From assembly GCA_015655225.1 (NCBI GenBank), contig JAATFK010000142.1:1-5561 (forward strand): DNA of 5,561 nt, in the 5' to 3' direction. Numbering within the stretch: position 1 is the stretch's first letter; each line of letters starts with the position of its first letter. This DNA is from Solirubrobacterales bacterium. GTDB lineage: Bacteria; Actinomycetota; Thermoleophilia; Solirubrobacterales; Solirubrobacteraceae. Both the position numbers and the translations under genes were made by a program. This document shows, one piece after another, positions 5,213 to 5,561 of this stretch. Below the pieces are notes generated by a model, which saw only the letters and a program-made list of their open reading frames with translations, had not been told where the DNA came from and made no database searches.

Positions 5213-5561
5213 ATGAGCATGATCGAGCAGCTCGTCAACCAGATCGAGGCCCGCTTCGCGGAGCTGGAGCGCCAGATGTCCGACCCCGAGGTGATCGGGG
5301 ACCGGCAGCGCTACGCCGATGCCGGCCGCGCCTACGCGGAGCTGGAGCCGGCCGCCAGACTCGCCGGCGAGTGGCGCCGGGCGGTCGACGACGAGGCCGG
5401 CGCGAGAGAGATGCTGGCGGAGGACGGGGAGGACCCCGAGCTGCGGGAGCTGGCCTCGCAAGCCCGCGCGCGGATCGACGCGCTCGACGAGGAGATCCGC
5501 CTCGCGATGGTCGAGCGTGACCCGAACGACGACAAGAACGTGATCGTCGAGATCCGCCCCG
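5213..5561 (+). CDS. prfA: Peptide chain release factor 1, N-terminal part (3' end outside window)
   Basis: This is the first 116 codons of RF1, which terminates translation at UAA and UAG. The visible part is the helical N-terminal domain: an initial helix (IEQLVNQIEARFAELERQ), then MSDPEVIGDRQRYADAGRAYAELEP, a Glu/Asp/Arg-rich helical hairpin, and the linker to the core DPNDDKNVIVEIRP. That last motif (DPNDxKNVIxEIR) distinguishes RF1 from RF2. The codon-recognition tripeptide and the GGQ catalytic motif lie beyond the window. ATG 5213 is chosen as the first in-frame start, 13 bp after the DUF559 stop. ATG 5219 (MIEQL) is equally plausible, and neither has a clear Shine-Dalgarno. In related genomes prfA often follows the DUF1385 gene and is followed by the glutamine methyltransferase gene prmC. 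Confidence 0.95.
   Translation, partial: MSMIEQLVNQIEARFAELERQMSDPEVIGDRQRYADAGRAYAELEPAARLAGEWRRAVDDEAGAREMLAEDGEDPELRELASQARARIDALDEEIRLAMVERDPNDDKNVIVEIRP

Noticed and set aside
4339..5238. A 299-codon open frame on the - strand opposite the DUF559 gene
   Set aside because: It is fully antisense to a gene with clear family motifs and has low-complexity composition with no domain signal.
1..5561. tRNA, rRNA, CRISPR array, insertion sequence or attachment site
   Set aside because: I found no clover-leaf, rRNA-like, spaced direct repeat or transposase signal by eye; the window is almost fully occupied by the protein genes listed.

Overview
The window is high-GC DNA with all confident genes on the + strand. 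The organism is most likely an actinobacterium of the class Thermoleophilia (Solirubrobacterales/Conexibacter-like). This is inferred from three things: the gene order rpmE - DUF1385 - prfA, a secreted CARDB protein of a style I associate with that group, and unusually frequent AGA arginine codons in GC-rich genes. No database search was possible, so the taxon is a judgement.

Region 1 (1-1918) is the end of an electron-transfer-flavoprotein operon. It holds the last 58 residues of EtfA and, 2 bp later, a complete 578-residue ETF:quinone oxidoreductase. Together they pass electrons from acyl-CoA and related dehydrogenases through ETF to the membrane quinone pool. The oxidoreductase is unusual: its C-terminal Fe-S domain keeps only three of the four expected cysteines. 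A 13-bp hairpin without a U-tract follows at 1934-1962 and probably ends the operon.

Region 2 (1991-2845) is one secreted protein. It has a signal peptide, an uncharacterised N-terminal domain bracketed by two cysteines, and a C-terminal CARDB (Ig-like) domain. Its stop codon lies immediately before the rpmE start.

Region 3 (2848-5561) is a translation-associated cluster. It contains rpmE (zinc-type ribosomal protein L31), a DUF1385/YqhQ-like multi-pass membrane protein, an accessory gene, and the 5' part of prfA (release factor 1), which runs off the window. The accessory gene (4300-5199) encodes an AbiEi-like winged-helix domain joined to a DUF559/Vsr-like nuclease-fold domain. It interrupts an otherwise housekeeping order, uses no AGA codons, and its only usable start codon sits in the 3-nt loop of a 29-bp near-perfect palindrome.

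The best candidates for new biology are the three-cysteine ETF:quinone oxidoreductase and the palindrome-wrapped start of the DUF559 gene. I see no complete multi-gene defence system, CRISPR array, tRNA, rRNA or insertion sequence. No gene-free stretch exceeds about 75 bp.
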